Under the pieces are notes generated by a model, which worked only from the letters and a program-made list of their open reading frames with translations, was not told the origin of the DNA and ran no database searches. From Flavobacteriales bacterium UBA7325 (GTDB lineage Bacteria; Bacteroidota; Bacteroidia; Flavobacteriales_D; Crocinitomicaceae), in contig DKPV01000025.1 in the NCBI GenBank assembly GCA_002471375.1, positions 27,733 through 91,732 of the forward strand: 64,000 bases of DNA, in the 5' to 3' direction. Numbering within the stretch: the first letter of the stretch is position 1; each line of letters opens with the position of its first letter. The position numbers and the translations under genes are program-made. Below, in pieces: positions 8,497 through 16,279 of the stretch.

Positions 8497-8838
8497 TTAT
8501 AATCTTTCGTATTTGCAGCAAGCAGGCAGGGAGTTGTATACTTCCTCATTAGCTCGATGCGAATTGTTATCGTAGCCTACTTTGGCAATACGACTTTGGA
8601 TATTATCTAAACTAATTTTTTTCGAATCGAATTTAACTGTGACTTCTTGAGAATCAATATCCCATTCGGACCAGTAAATTCCGGGAACATCTTGGAGGGA
8701 TTTTTCGATTGTCGCTTTACACATCCCACAATTTCCTTGAACACCAAAAGTTTCAATTTCTTTGGATACCTCACCATTTTTTATGCTCGAGCAGGATATT
8801 AACGTGCTAATGGCGATGAGCGCTATGATTGTTTTCAT
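8497..8838 (-). CDS. Heavy-metal-associated (HMA) domain lipoprotein, copy 1
   Basis: The 113-residue protein has a lipoprotein signal (Cys16) and an HMA fold with the metal-binding motif GNCGMC (Cys37 and Cys40), as in copper chaperones and MerP. It ends with an unusual extra pair, PACCKYERL. It is a clear paralogue of the protein at 24045-24389, which shares GNCGMCK, the SHRA-x-E/D-x-VYN-x-L segment and the terminal CC-x-Y-D/E-R. The anchor implies it picks up copper or a similar thiophilic metal in the periplasm, which is inference. The HYC_CC_PP gene lies 57 bp upstream, and the two probably form one transcript with the sigma operon. Confidence 0.82.
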   Translation of the reverse strand: MKTIIALIAISTLISCSSIKNGEVSKEIETFGVQGNCGMCKATIEKSLQDVPGIYWSEWDIDSQEVTVKFDSKKISLDNIQSRIAKVGYDNNSHRANEEVYNSLPACCKYERL

Positions 8839-8895
8839 TTTTCTGTTATTTGATTATACCTATACTACCCTCTATTGAGGTCCAGAGTAAGTTGA

Positions 8896-9417
8896 TCAAA
8901 TAATAAACACCTGATATATGGCTTGATAATCGCCCCTATAGACCGAAGGTGGGCGTTCTATTTTATTCTGATTGGCATTAGATTCCGATGGGAATAAATG
9001 AGGAGTGAAAATCGTCCAAATTAAAGGGAGAAGGTCAAGAGAAAATTGATCTTGATTACTGTCAGATTTTGATTTCCCATCGATGGCAATACTTATATAC
9101 GTTTCTTGAGAACAACATGATTCGTTCGAAACACTTGAACTCCAATCTTCTGAATTATACTTAGGATTAATCACTGCAGACGGCAGACTACAAATAGCAT
9201 CATCCATTTGACCACAGGATTCTGCATAGCCAGCATACGATACTGACCAAACGTCTCCTTCGCAAATATGAACATCCTTTGCAAAGCAAACAGATGAACC
9301 AAAGACCAAAAAGGCCATCAGAATCGATATGGATTTTTGAAGTAATCTCAAAAGGTCAAATTGTTTTCTACAATATACGTTCTTCTTACGAATGATACGA
9401 ATTAGGATTGTCTTCAC
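8896..9417 (-). CDS. HYC_CC_PP family protein, copy 1
   Basis: The 173-residue protein has a hydrophobic leader (SISILMAFLVFGSSVCFA) and, after it, the three landmarks of the HYC_CC_PP family: a HIC/HYC-type motif (VHICEG), a CC pair (ESCCSQ) and a PP motif near the end (ERPPSVYRGDYQ). Family members are small exported proteins found near copper and heavy-metal genes in Flavobacteriales; the function is unknown. The N-terminus before the leader is long (about 30 residues), so the true start may be a later non-ATG codon. It sits 49 bp after the barrel protein and 57 bp before the HMA lipoprotein. A second copy lies at 26597-27058. Confidence 0.7.
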   Translation of the reverse strand: MKTILIRIIRKKNVYCRKQFDLLRLLQKSISILMAFLVFGSSVCFAKDVHICEGDVWSVSYAGYAESCGQMDDAICSLPSAVINPKYNSEDWSSSVSNESCCSQETYISIAIDGKSKSDSNQDQFSLDLLPLIWTIFTPHLFPSESNANQNKIERPPSVYRGDYQAIYQVFII

Positions 9418-9466
9418 ATTGGATTCCTAGTATGGATCGCTTCAAGTATGTTAACACTTACCAATT

Positions 9467-10708
9467 CTAGAATCGATACTTAAACGAGGATGTCAATCCA
9501 AACGAACTTGTATAGGTATTTAAAAATGATGCCGGTACTTTGTCCACTCCTTTAAAGACATTCATCAAACCAAGTTGATACTTCAGGCCTGCTGACCATT
9601 CGATTCGATTCGTCAGATTAACAGAGTAATCAACTCCAAAGTCTGTTCCCATGTCAAATTTCCTGTAGCCCTCCTCATAATTGTTTACAACCTCCTGATT
9701 CAACAACTCGAGCAAACTAGTTCTGTACGAACCAAATACACCTATGCCAACGTACAGTGCGTGCGCATTCTTTCTTACATGTTGTGGATTGAATACATTT
9801 CGCTGATAAGATGCTGATAGTGATGTATAGGTTAAATCAGTCCTTCTCTCGACTAGTGAACCAGCCGAATAATTCTCAATTATTTGTGTCTTCCTATCAT
9901 CGACCATAAAGTCGAAAGAGATAGCATTCTTATTATTGAAGGCGTATCGTCCGGTAACCCCAAATGAAACATTTACTCCTAAATGACTTTGGACAGAACT
10001 TTCTGAGTTGAGTGCCAATCTCGTTTGTGGGGTGAGCAAAGTTGACCCATGTGCATTAATTTTTACTCCTAATGCAAACTTAGATAATTCATCGCGACCG
10101 AAAGATAAACCATTTACAACATCAACAATTATCATTCGATGAGGATATCCTGGTTCAATTTTCTTTAGTGGGATTCGAGTACTCATTAGAGTAAATTCAG
10201 AACGCTCTTTATCATCATTCGCTCTGCTAAAAGTTCTATTCGGAACATTTAGAGGGTAGTTTTCACTTATTAGAGATACTGATGAACTATTCGCATCGTG
10301 TTGAGCAACTTGCTGCTCAGGAACGACTTCTGATTGTATAATATCTTGAGTGTACGATTCTGTGAACTGAGAGAATAAATTTAAGCCGAAAGGGAGTCCT
10401 ATTATTGAAGTTTTTGACGAATCATTAAACCCGAAAGGCAACATAGCAAATATAACAGCAACACTGCCAGCTCGGTAAATGAAAAAGCGTAACGATCTAT
10501 TGTGAGCATTTAAAGGTTGTACTGCGTTTGCAATTGTCTCCCATGAATCTTTCTTCGGTGAGATGTCAATCTTCTCCGTGTTCGCACTGTACCAGCCAGC
10601 AGGCCAGTTTTTAAGCTCAGCTGAAACATTCGTCCACACTGAAGCAGGTGCGATCACCTTTAATCGGTCAAAGCCCTTCTTATACCACTTCCCTACTGAA
10701 CCCTTCAT
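9467..10708 (-). CDS. Membrane protein with anti-sigma-like N-terminus and barrel-like C-terminus
   Basis: The 413-residue protein starts with about 95 cytoplasmic-looking residues that include PASVWTNVSAELKNW. The pattern P-x-x-VW-x-x-x-x-x-L resembles the N-termini of Bacteroidota anti-sigma-like proteins. One transmembrane segment follows (about 100-117, AGSVAVIFAMLPFGF), then a linker, and from about residue 175 a stretch of alternating beta strands ending in Phe (FKYRF), typical of an outer membrane barrel. Its start overlaps the ECF sigma gene by 29 bp, so it is very likely the regulator of that sigma factor. A single chain joining cytoplasm, inner membrane and a barrel is unusual; the C-terminal part could instead be a periplasmic beta domain. 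Confidence 0.7.
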   Translation of the reverse strand: MKGSVGKWYKKGFDRLKVIAPASVWTNVSAELKNWPAGWYSANTEKIDISPKKDSWETIANAVQPLNAHNRSLRFFIYRAGSVAVIFAMLPFGFNDSSKTSIIGLPFGLNLFSQFTESYTQDIIQSEVVPEQQVAQHDANSSSVSLISENYPLNVPNRTFSRANDDKERSEFTLMSTRIPLKKIEPGYPHRMIIVDVVNGLSFGRDELSKFALGVKINAHGSTLLTPQTRLALNSESSVQSHLGVNVSFGVTGRYAFNNKNAISFDFMVDDRKTQIIENYSAGSLVERRTDLTYTSLSASYQRNVFNPQHVRKNAHALYVGIGVFGSYRTSLLELLNQEVVNNYEEGYRKFDMGTDFGVDYSVNLTNRIEWSAGLKYQLGLMNVFKGVDKVPASFLNTYTSSFGLTSSFKYRF

Positions 10709-11276
10709 ATAATTTTAGTTGTTCTTGAGAAAAGTTCTCTACAAGAAGTTTTTTCAAATATTTCTTCGCTTTAAATAACTGAGATTTTGAGGTACCAACG
10801 CTTATTCCTAATTTTTCTGCAATTTCACCATGACGCATATCTTCTAAAAAATATAAATTTAGAATCGTACTATAACCATCTGGCAGCCCTTTAATTATAC
10901 TTAAAAAATCATCCCGTTCATAGATCTTCTCTGGATTAAATTCATCCGAAAGCTCTACGGCAATCTCTGTAGAATATTCCAAGCCCATTCTATTTCTCGA
11001 CCACTTATCCGATCGATAATGATCGATGCAAATGTTTACGATCACCCTTCTAATCCATCCCCCTAAACGGCCGTGAGAATCATACTTATGTAAATTTTGA
11101 AAGACTCTAATAAATCCTTCTTGCAATAAGTCGTTCGCTTGGTCATAGTCCTTAGCATACATCAGGCATACTTTGAACATATCGCCAGAAAAATGGTCGT
11201 ACAATTTCTTTTGAGAGGAAGAATTTCCCCTTAAGCAACCTTTAACCATTTTTTGAAGCTCTCGATTCTCCACCAA
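10680..11276 (-). CDS. ECF-type RNA polymerase sigma factor
   Basis: This 198-residue sigma-70 factor shows region 2 (about 20-95), including DLLQEGFIRVFQNLHKY and the DNA-melting segment GGWIRRVIVNICIDHYR, and region 4 (about 130-185) with the helix-turn-helix GEIAEKLGISVGTSKSQLF. It lacks regions 1 and 3, as expected for the extracytoplasmic-function group. It starts immediately after the stop of a lipoprotein gene and overlaps the next membrane protein by 29 bp, so translation is probably coupled. The signal it responds to is not visible, but metal genes downstream in the same direction make envelope or metal stress a reasonable guess. Confidence 0.92.
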   Translation of the reverse strand: MVENRELQKMVKGCLRGNSSSQKKLYDHFSGDMFKVCLMYAKDYDQANDLLQEGFIRVFQNLHKYDSHGRLGGWIRRVIVNICIDHYRSDKWSRNRMGLEYSTEIAVELSDEFNPEKIYERDDFLSIIKGLPDGYSTILNLYFLEDMRHGEIAEKLGISVGTSKSQLFKAKKYLKKLLVENFSQEQLKLYEGFSREVV

Positions 11277-11966
11277 CTACTGAAATTTTGTACTCAAGGA
11301 ATTCGAAACTCCTGCCAAAAGAGCAAAATAAAGAGACGAGTTATTTAATTGATCTATCTGAATAGTCTGAGAACCGTTAATGCTAGTAACAGCGGCAGCA
11401 GTCCATAAGCCTGGATTCACCTCTGCAAACAATGCCTCAACGTCTAGCTCCAAATTTAAAACCCTAGCCTTACCTTCTTCTAATAAAATAGTTGATGAAT
11501 TATCAACATCAACCACGGAAAGTAATTCATAAGAATCTATATCCAATGAAATTAGAACATCGTAGGTATTTGACGAAGGCAAGAAGTACACCCCTGAAAT
11601 ATAGACACTTGAACTAGCGGAAGCTCCAATTCTAACGGGCATTTCCATTTTTTCAAAAGTACCTTGAGGAATTTTGAAGATCCCAACTCCAACAGAAACA
11701 CCAGAAATGAACTCTAACGAGGAATGGGTTGAATTCTGGACATTCACACTTTCGGCTTGCAATCGATCTCCGGTTATTCCCATATCGGTGAATTGGAGTA
11801 AAATGGTATCCATAACAAACTGCTTACCTGCGATCGTTACTTCATTCGAAGTACTGCTCATCGAGATTGATACATCTGTAGTTTTCGCCCACTTCTTCTC
11901 ACTACACCCAACTAGGAGAGCAGCGAGGACTAGGAAAATGCCAATTATTAATTTAGAATTTTTCAT
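11277..11966 (-). CDS. Uncharacterised lipoprotein heading the ECF sigma operon
   Basis: The 229-residue protein has a lipoprotein signal peptide (FLVLAALLVGC, Cys21). The mature part is rich in Ser, Val and beta-type sequence and resembles the DUF4382-like beta-sandwich lipoproteins in style only; I do not recognise the family. It abuts the sigma gene with no gap. A perfect -7 box (11981-11988) lies just upstream, implying a leader of about 10 bases. It could act as a surface or periplasmic sensor for the sigma system, but that is inferred from position only. Confidence 0.75.
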   Translation of the reverse strand: MKNSKLIIGIFLVLAALLVGCSEKKWAKTTDVSISMSSTSNEVTIAGKQFVMDTILLQFTDMGITGDRLQAESVNVQNSTHSSLEFISGVSVGVGIFKIPQGTFEKMEMPVRIGASASSSVYISGVYFLPSSNTYDVLISLDIDSYELLSVVDVDNSSTILLEEGKARVLNLELDVEALFAEVNPGLWTAAAVTSINGSQTIQIDQLNNSSLYFALLAGVSNSLSTKFQ

Positions 11967-11980
11967 AATAGACTGTATTA

Positions 11981-11988
11981 CAAATATA
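11981..11988 (-). promoter_or_regulatory. -7 promoter box of the sigma operon
   Basis: TATATTTG on the minus strand matches TAnnTTTG and lies 15 bp before the start codon at 11966. No TTG is found at the ideal -33 distance, so an activator or another sigma factor may help. Confidence 0.5.
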
Positions 11989-12070
11989 CAACGTTTTTTT
12001 AGGACATCTTGGTTGCCTCAATTTCCATGAGAATAGGGCCTCCAACTATTTTTTTTTATAAATCTCGGGC

Positions 12071-12178
12071 AACCACCAGAGGATATTTAATCGTTGTGGT
12101 TTCAGAACATCGAGTAAAAAGAATTTGCTAGATTTGGTAGTGTGGTAAATAGTCTTAGCTCGATGTTCTTTTTTTTCC
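12071..12178 (+). ncRNA. Candidate small structured RNA with terminator-like 3' end
   Basis: Between two leftward operons, the plus strand holds a stem AACCAC/GTGGTT (12071-12076/12096-12101). A perfect 11-bp stem follows (12104-12114 with 12159-12169), closing a 44-base loop and running straight into eight or more T residues. No protein gene on the plus strand precedes it, so the terminator-like end has no obvious customer except an unannotated RNA. No plus-strand promoter box could be found, so the call is tentative. Confidence 0.3.
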
Positions 12179-12242
12179 ACAGCTTAACTAGTACCTTGAC
12201 AAAAATCAATCATTTTTATTCTATTTATTGCTTAAAAAGCAA

Positions 12243-12269
12243 AAAAGGCATGATATCATCACACCTTTT
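12243..12269 (-). terminator. Rho-independent terminator after the response regulator
   Basis: On the minus strand the stem AAAAGG...CCTTTT encloses a GTGTGATGATATCATG hairpin and is followed by a T run, downstream of the kinase/regulator pair. Confidence 0.7.
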
Positions 12270-12274
12270 GCGTT

Positions 12275-12323
12275 GCTAACGTTTAGCTAAACTGCGTTTT
12301 AATACAGTTTAGGTTTTGTTAGC
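12275..12323. repeat. Nested inverted repeat over the 3' end of the response regulator gene
   Basis: Outer arms GCTAAC/GTTAGC (12275-12280/12318-12323) enclose a perfect 8-bp inner stem CTAAACTG/CAGTTTAG (12287-12294/12305-12312). The stop codon of the response regulator (12309-12311) lies inside it. Together with the terminator beyond it, this forms a strongly folded mRNA end that may stabilise the transcript. Confidence 0.45.
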
Positions 12324-12689
12324 GTTATTTTCCGAGGTTATTGAGATTATCTCTTCAACTACATTTAGCATGTCGAATGGTTTTGTCAATATTTTGTCAA
12401 AGTGGTATTTGTTCTCTGGCACATTTTTAGTGAATAACTGACCGCTACAGGCCCAAACTTTTGTATCTATTCTTTGTGATTTTGCATACTCCAGAACGAA
12501 ATAACCATCTTTCAATGGCATTTGTATGTCAGTAAGGATAATTTCAAGAGGGTACTGATTGATAATTTCCTTTGCCTCCATTCCATTAGTTACGGTATGG
12601 ACATCAACCCCAAAATTGTTAAAAAACATTTCCCATGATTCTCTTAAATCTTTGTCATCCTCAACTATTAAAATATTTTTTTTTGTCAT
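12309..12689 (-). CDS. Single-domain response regulator (CheY-like)
   Basis: The 126-residue protein is a receiver domain only. It has the acidic pair ED-D near residues 10-12, the phospho-acceptor Asp54 in IILTDIQMPLKDG, and the conserved Lys in ILTKPFDM. It has no output domain, so it probably works by protein contact or within a phosphorelay. Its start overlaps the stop of the histidine kinase gene by 4 bp (ATGA), which makes them a coupled pair. Confidence 0.9.
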   Translation of the reverse strand: MTKKNILIVEDDKDLRESWEMFFNNFGVDVHTVTNGMEAKEIINQYPLEIILTDIQMPLKDGYFVLEYAKSQRIDTKVWACSGQLFTKNVPENKYHFDKILTKPFDMLNVVEEIISITSENNANKT

Positions 12690-14170
12690 TTTTCAAACGA
12701 TTTAAACTCTAATACGAATTGAGTGTTTTCTGCTTCTGAGTTATGGTAAAATTTACCATTCATTTTCTCAATTGATTGCAAGGATATTGAAAGTCCTAGC
12801 CCAGTTCCCTTACCTGGATCTTTGGTGCTGAAAAACGGTTGGGTAATTTTGTTAACGATTTCTTTAGGAATACCACCTCCACTGTCAGTAACAATAATTT
12901 TTAATGTTTTGTTTGAAATTGTTGATTCTATACTAATCCATTTTTCCTTTTGAGATTCAATCGCATCGATGGAGTTACTTATCAGGTTAAGAATAACTTG
13001 TGCAAGAGCAGATGGGCTACAGGTTAATTTTAAATTTGGATCTATATTTTTGGCAACTTTTATCCCTTTACTTGAGCATCTCTTTTCACTGATATTCATA
13101 ACCATATCAATAACATCAGTTAATTTTACCAAATCCAAATTATCAAAATTTGCTTTTGAAGAGAAGGTCTTTAGGTTTTTAATCAAATCTGATGTGTGGA
13201 TTGTCATTCGTTTAATGGACTCTAACGAATTAATAATTTTTTCAAAGGATTCTGATTTCTCTTTGGTCAATTTATTAAATTCCAATTCCAACAATTGGGC
13301 CTTTGAATGAATTACAGCAAGTGGATTATTTACTTCGTGAGCAATTCCGGCCGCAAATTCTCCAATGAGTGTAAGCCTCTTGGCTTCTTCAAGTTTCTGG
13401 TCTTTTCTTAAGAGTTCCTTTTCGTTTTTTATTCTTTCCGTAATTTCGTTGGAAATAGCAAGATGGGCAATTTCCCCTGAATCTAATTCGTGTCCTCGGG
13501 CAAAGGTTTCCATAATTCTTTCTGTTCCATTTAGTCCAACGACTTTAAAAATCAAAGTACCTTTTCCTCCGCTACAAATGAATTTATTGAAGTCTATAAA
13601 TGAATCTCGATCATCCTCGTGAACAATTTCAAAGACATTGGCTTTTTCAATCATGCGGAAATTTTCAGCTTCGATTAAATCAAGGCCTACAGAGTTCATC
13701 ATGAGAAGTTCTCCTTGTTGGTTTATTAATTTTAAACAAGCTGGAGAAGAATCTATAATTCCCCGAAGATCAATTATTTGACTTTCATTATTCTTACGTT
13801 CACTAATATTTCGAATTATCCCGCAGATAAACATTTGCCTCGAATCGTCTTCCCAAGAGGAAAGAGACAACTCTATTGGTGTAGTAGATCCGTCTTTTCT
13901 TAATCCATCTAAAGTTATAGTTTGACCAATGATTTTCTTTTTTCCTGATGAAACAAAATTATTCATTCCTTTATGGTGAAGGTCGCGCATTTCTCTGGGT
14001 ATAATAATGTCAATATTTTGCCCTAATGCCTCTTCTGAGCTGTAACCAAAAAGTTGGCAACACGAATCGTTCCACAAAACAATTTCCCCTTTTTTATTGG
14101 TAATAGTAATGGCGTCTATTGAAGATTCTATAATTAATGCTAAATGCTCTTTTGAAATACTGTTTTTCAT
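12686..14170 (-). CDS. Soluble PAS-PAS sensor histidine kinase
   Basis: The 494-residue kinase has two PAS domains (about 5-120 and 130-245), HisKA with the H box [15 protein letters not shown] (His near residue 278), and a HATPase_c domain. The latter shows the N box ([12 protein letters not shown]), G1 (VTDSGGGIP) and G2 ([11 protein letters not shown]). No transmembrane helix is present, so it senses a cytoplasmic signal, possibly redox or a ligand bound by PAS. It phosphorylates the receiver encoded right after it. The gene starts 37 bp after the T9SS-exported protein gene, so all three may be co-transcribed. Confidence 0.9.
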   Translation of the reverse strand: MKNSISKEHLALIIESSIDAITITNKKGEIVLWNDSCCQLFGYSSEEALGQNIDIIIPREMRDLHHKGMNNFVSSGKKKIIGQTITLDGLRKDGSTTPIELSLSSWEDDSRQMFICGIIRNISERKNNESQIIDLRGIIDSSPACLKLINQQGELLMMNSVGLDLIEAENFRMIEKANVFEIVHEDDRDSFIDFNKFICSGGKGTLIFKVVGLNGTERIMETFARGHELDSGEIAHLAISNEITERIKNEKELLRKDQKLEEAKRLTLIGEFAAGIAHEVNNPLAVIHSKAQLLELEFNKLTKEKSESFEKIINSLESIKRMTIHTSDLIKNLKTFSSKANFDNLDLVKLTDVIDMVMNISEKRCSSKGIKVAKNIDPNLKLTCSPSALAQVILNLISNSIDAIESQKEKWISIESTISNKTLKIIVTDSGGGIPKEIVNKITQPFFSTKDPGKGTGLGLSISLQSIEKMNGKFYHNSEAENTQFVLEFKSFEK

Positions 14171-14207
14171 TTGTGTGGTAATACAGAAGATTAAAGCTAA
14201 CTAAAAT

Positions 14208-15767
14208 CTATTCTTTCACGAAAGAAACGCTGGATTTATATTCCCGATTGTCTGTAACTTGCAGTAGGTACATTCCATCATTCAATTCTCTTGTGTCGAT
14301 TATCATTTTATCTGATTCCGAGCTTGGTACGAATACGCCAGATGCAATAACCTGACCACGCAGATCCACCACTTGGTATTCGTAATTCTTCCCTTTACTG
14401 AAAGCATAGTTCACAGTTGCCAGGTCTCTGACAGGATTAGGCACAACAGAAATTCCAATAGCATCTTTTGAATGTACCGCCTTCGGTCCAAAATAGGATT
14501 TCTCACCATCTGTATCCATTTGCTTCACTCTATAGTATGCCGTACCAAAATCACGTATATGATCATCTAGCTCATACTCGATTTCTTCTGTCGAATACCC
14601 AGCAGCCGATACAGTTTGAACCGTTGAATAATCAACTCCATTAAAACTACGTTCCAATTCGAAATGAGATGTGTTATTCTCTGAAACTGTCGTCCAAACT
14701 ACCCTGTTCTTTCCTTGGTATGTCTCCACTGTTAATTTCCCAAATTCAACAGGCAGAAGAACCCCAGTTGTTATAAAGTCCCACTCGCAAGCATCTCCTG
14801 CCTGTCCATCAACAACTATTATATAGCTATTTCCAATGGTCAAAGTTGGGAGGATTAATGTTCCAGAGCCAACTGCACATCCTAAAAACCCTGCACCGTA
14901 TGTACCTACATTAGCACAATTATCCCAAACCCCAAATTGGGCTTCACCTAATCCAGTCCCATCATTACATGATAAACTCGACACATCAATTGTACCCGCA
15001 GCTGTTGTAGCAGTAAATGAATAAAACACCGTGTTTTCATTAGAATACCAGGTTCCGCCTGAACACGCACCTGCGCCTAAAACTGTTGAAGGAGCTGTGA
15101 AAGCAGCAGGAGTGGCTCCGAGATTACATCCAGTTGTAGAATTTGTCGCACCAGCACAATTATCATTAGCAGGAGGATCACCAGCACCATTAAATGTAAA
15201 ATCTGCAGTATACGCCTTGTTCCCCCAAGTATATACCCACAAAGGCTGATTAGGATCTAATCCAGAAACAGATACATCAAGTAATATTAGAGTAGGTCCA
15301 GACTTATCGATTACTTGATCACAACCCACATTCGTTAAATTCGCACAATTAGGTCCCTGATAAAAAGACATCCACATATCAGAAAAACCGCCTGCCCCTG
15401 TAAAACCGCCTGTATAATCCACACTTACTTGAGTAACACCTGGATCTAATTCCATCATTGTCCAATTTCCAATACTCGTCCCACCTCCATCACATGACGG
15501 CGCAGGTGAAGGTGCAGTGGCACCTTGAGAATCCACTGAAGCGAGTACACCAGCTGATGCGAAAGCGCCAGTGCCTATATCAGCGCAATCTACAAGACCA
15601 ACATCTCCCTCTGAAGTATTCGAGCAAGCCGCTGTTTTGTTAACTGGTGCTTCAGAAATTTTATTTTGAGATAGATAGGGTGCTAAATATACCCCATCGG
15701 CAGTTTCGATTTGAGCATTCAATGACATCGCACAAACACAGATTAATACCGTAATCGCTTTATTCAT
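14208..15767 (-). CDS. Secreted protein with T9SS type A sorting domain
   Basis: The 519-residue protein has a signal peptide (MNKAITVLICVCAMSLNAQ) and two Cys-rich beta-sandwich regions (about 45-190 and 200-330). A Fn3-like segment lies near 340-430 (VVWTTVSENNTSHFELERS). The C-terminal sorting domain, from about 445 (SVVPNPVRDLATVNY) to the end (YLLQVTDNREYKSSVSF), is the usual signal for export across the outer membrane by the type IX system. The two middle segments share the APANDNCAGAT-like and GxWDNCxN patterns of CUB/pre-peptidase-like carbohydrate-binding modules. The role is unknown; surface adhesion or binding is likely. Confidence 0.85.
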   Translation of the reverse strand: MNKAITVLICVCAMSLNAQIETADGVYLAPYLSQNKISEAPVNKTAACSNTSEGDVGLVDCADIGTGAFASAGVLASVDSQGATAPSPAPSCDGGGTSIGNWTMMELDPGVTQVSVDYTGGFTGAGGFSDMWMSFYQGPNCANLTNVGCDQVIDKSGPTLILLDVSVSGLDPNQPLWVYTWGNKAYTADFTFNGAGDPPANDNCAGATNSTTGCNLGATPAAFTAPSTVLGAGACSGGTWYSNENTVFYSFTATTAAGTIDVSSLSCNDGTGLGEAQFGVWDNCANVGTYGAGFLGCAVGSGTLILPTLTIGNSYIIVVDGQAGDACEWDFITTGVLLPVEFGKLTVETYQGKNRVVWTTVSENNTSHFELERSFNGVDYSTVQTVSAAGYSTEEIEYELDDHIRDFGTAYYRVKQMDTDGEKSYFGPKAVHSKDAIGISVVPNPVRDLATVNYAFSKGKNYEYQVVDLRGQVIASGVFVPSSESDKMIIDTRELNDGMYLLQVTDNREYKSSVSFVKE

Positions 15768-15985
15768 ATTGAGTAGGTTTATTTATGTTTCCTACGACGT
15801 AATTAGTTTAACTATCGGTTGCCTGAATTGTCAAAAAAACATTAAAAAAATCAATTCGCTATAAATCTGACTGTTACCAATTGTGATTATCACTTCGAAT
15901 CTTTTCTGCAATCAAAAAGAATCCGTTTCAGATTAGAAAATTCATCTTAATTTTGAAGCTTACAGAGGCATTGATTTCCATATTT

Positions 15986-16202
15986 ATGTATCGCAATTTT
16001 CTTTTAGTTCTTAGCTCCCTAGCTTTATTTCATAGTATCCATTCTCAAAGCAAGAAAACACGGTGCTAGTTTCACATCAAAAAGAACAGGGTTTTCAAAA
16101 ATTATTTTTCTTAAGAACAATACTACCTGGGTTGAATTTTGGAATACTTCGAAGAAAAATATTAACCCAGGTGAACTGGTATTTCGCAAACAACTTAAAT
16201 AG
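15986..16202 (+). pseudogene. Small secreted protein gene broken by a frameshift
   Basis: ATG 15986 opens a signal peptide (MYRNFLLVLSSLALFHSIHS) but reaches TAG after 27 codons (16067-16069). A one-base shift within the AAAA stretch near 16055 opens a frame that runs SFTSKRTGFSKIIFLKNN and TTWVEFWNTSKKNINPGEL to a TAG at 16200-16202. The joined product would be a secreted protein of about 70 residues. I do not recognise the family. The signal peptide plus a coherent tail argue against chance, but the evidence is modest. Confidence 0.4.
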
Positions 16203-16279
16203 ATCAATCAAAATAATTAGATTTGAGTAACTCATGCGAAAGATTCCTTGAGTTACAACTACCAAAAAAAAGCATAACT

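Noticed and set aside
14836..15643. Several plus-strand ORFs opposite the T9SS-exported protein gene
   Set aside because: They are shadows of a Gly/Ala/Thr-rich gene with few stops in other frames. The minus-strand frame has a signal peptide and sorting domain.
15768..16279. Folate-type riboswitch before fhs
   Set aside because: No recognisable conserved core or stable leader fold was seen. The stretch holds only a broken small gene.
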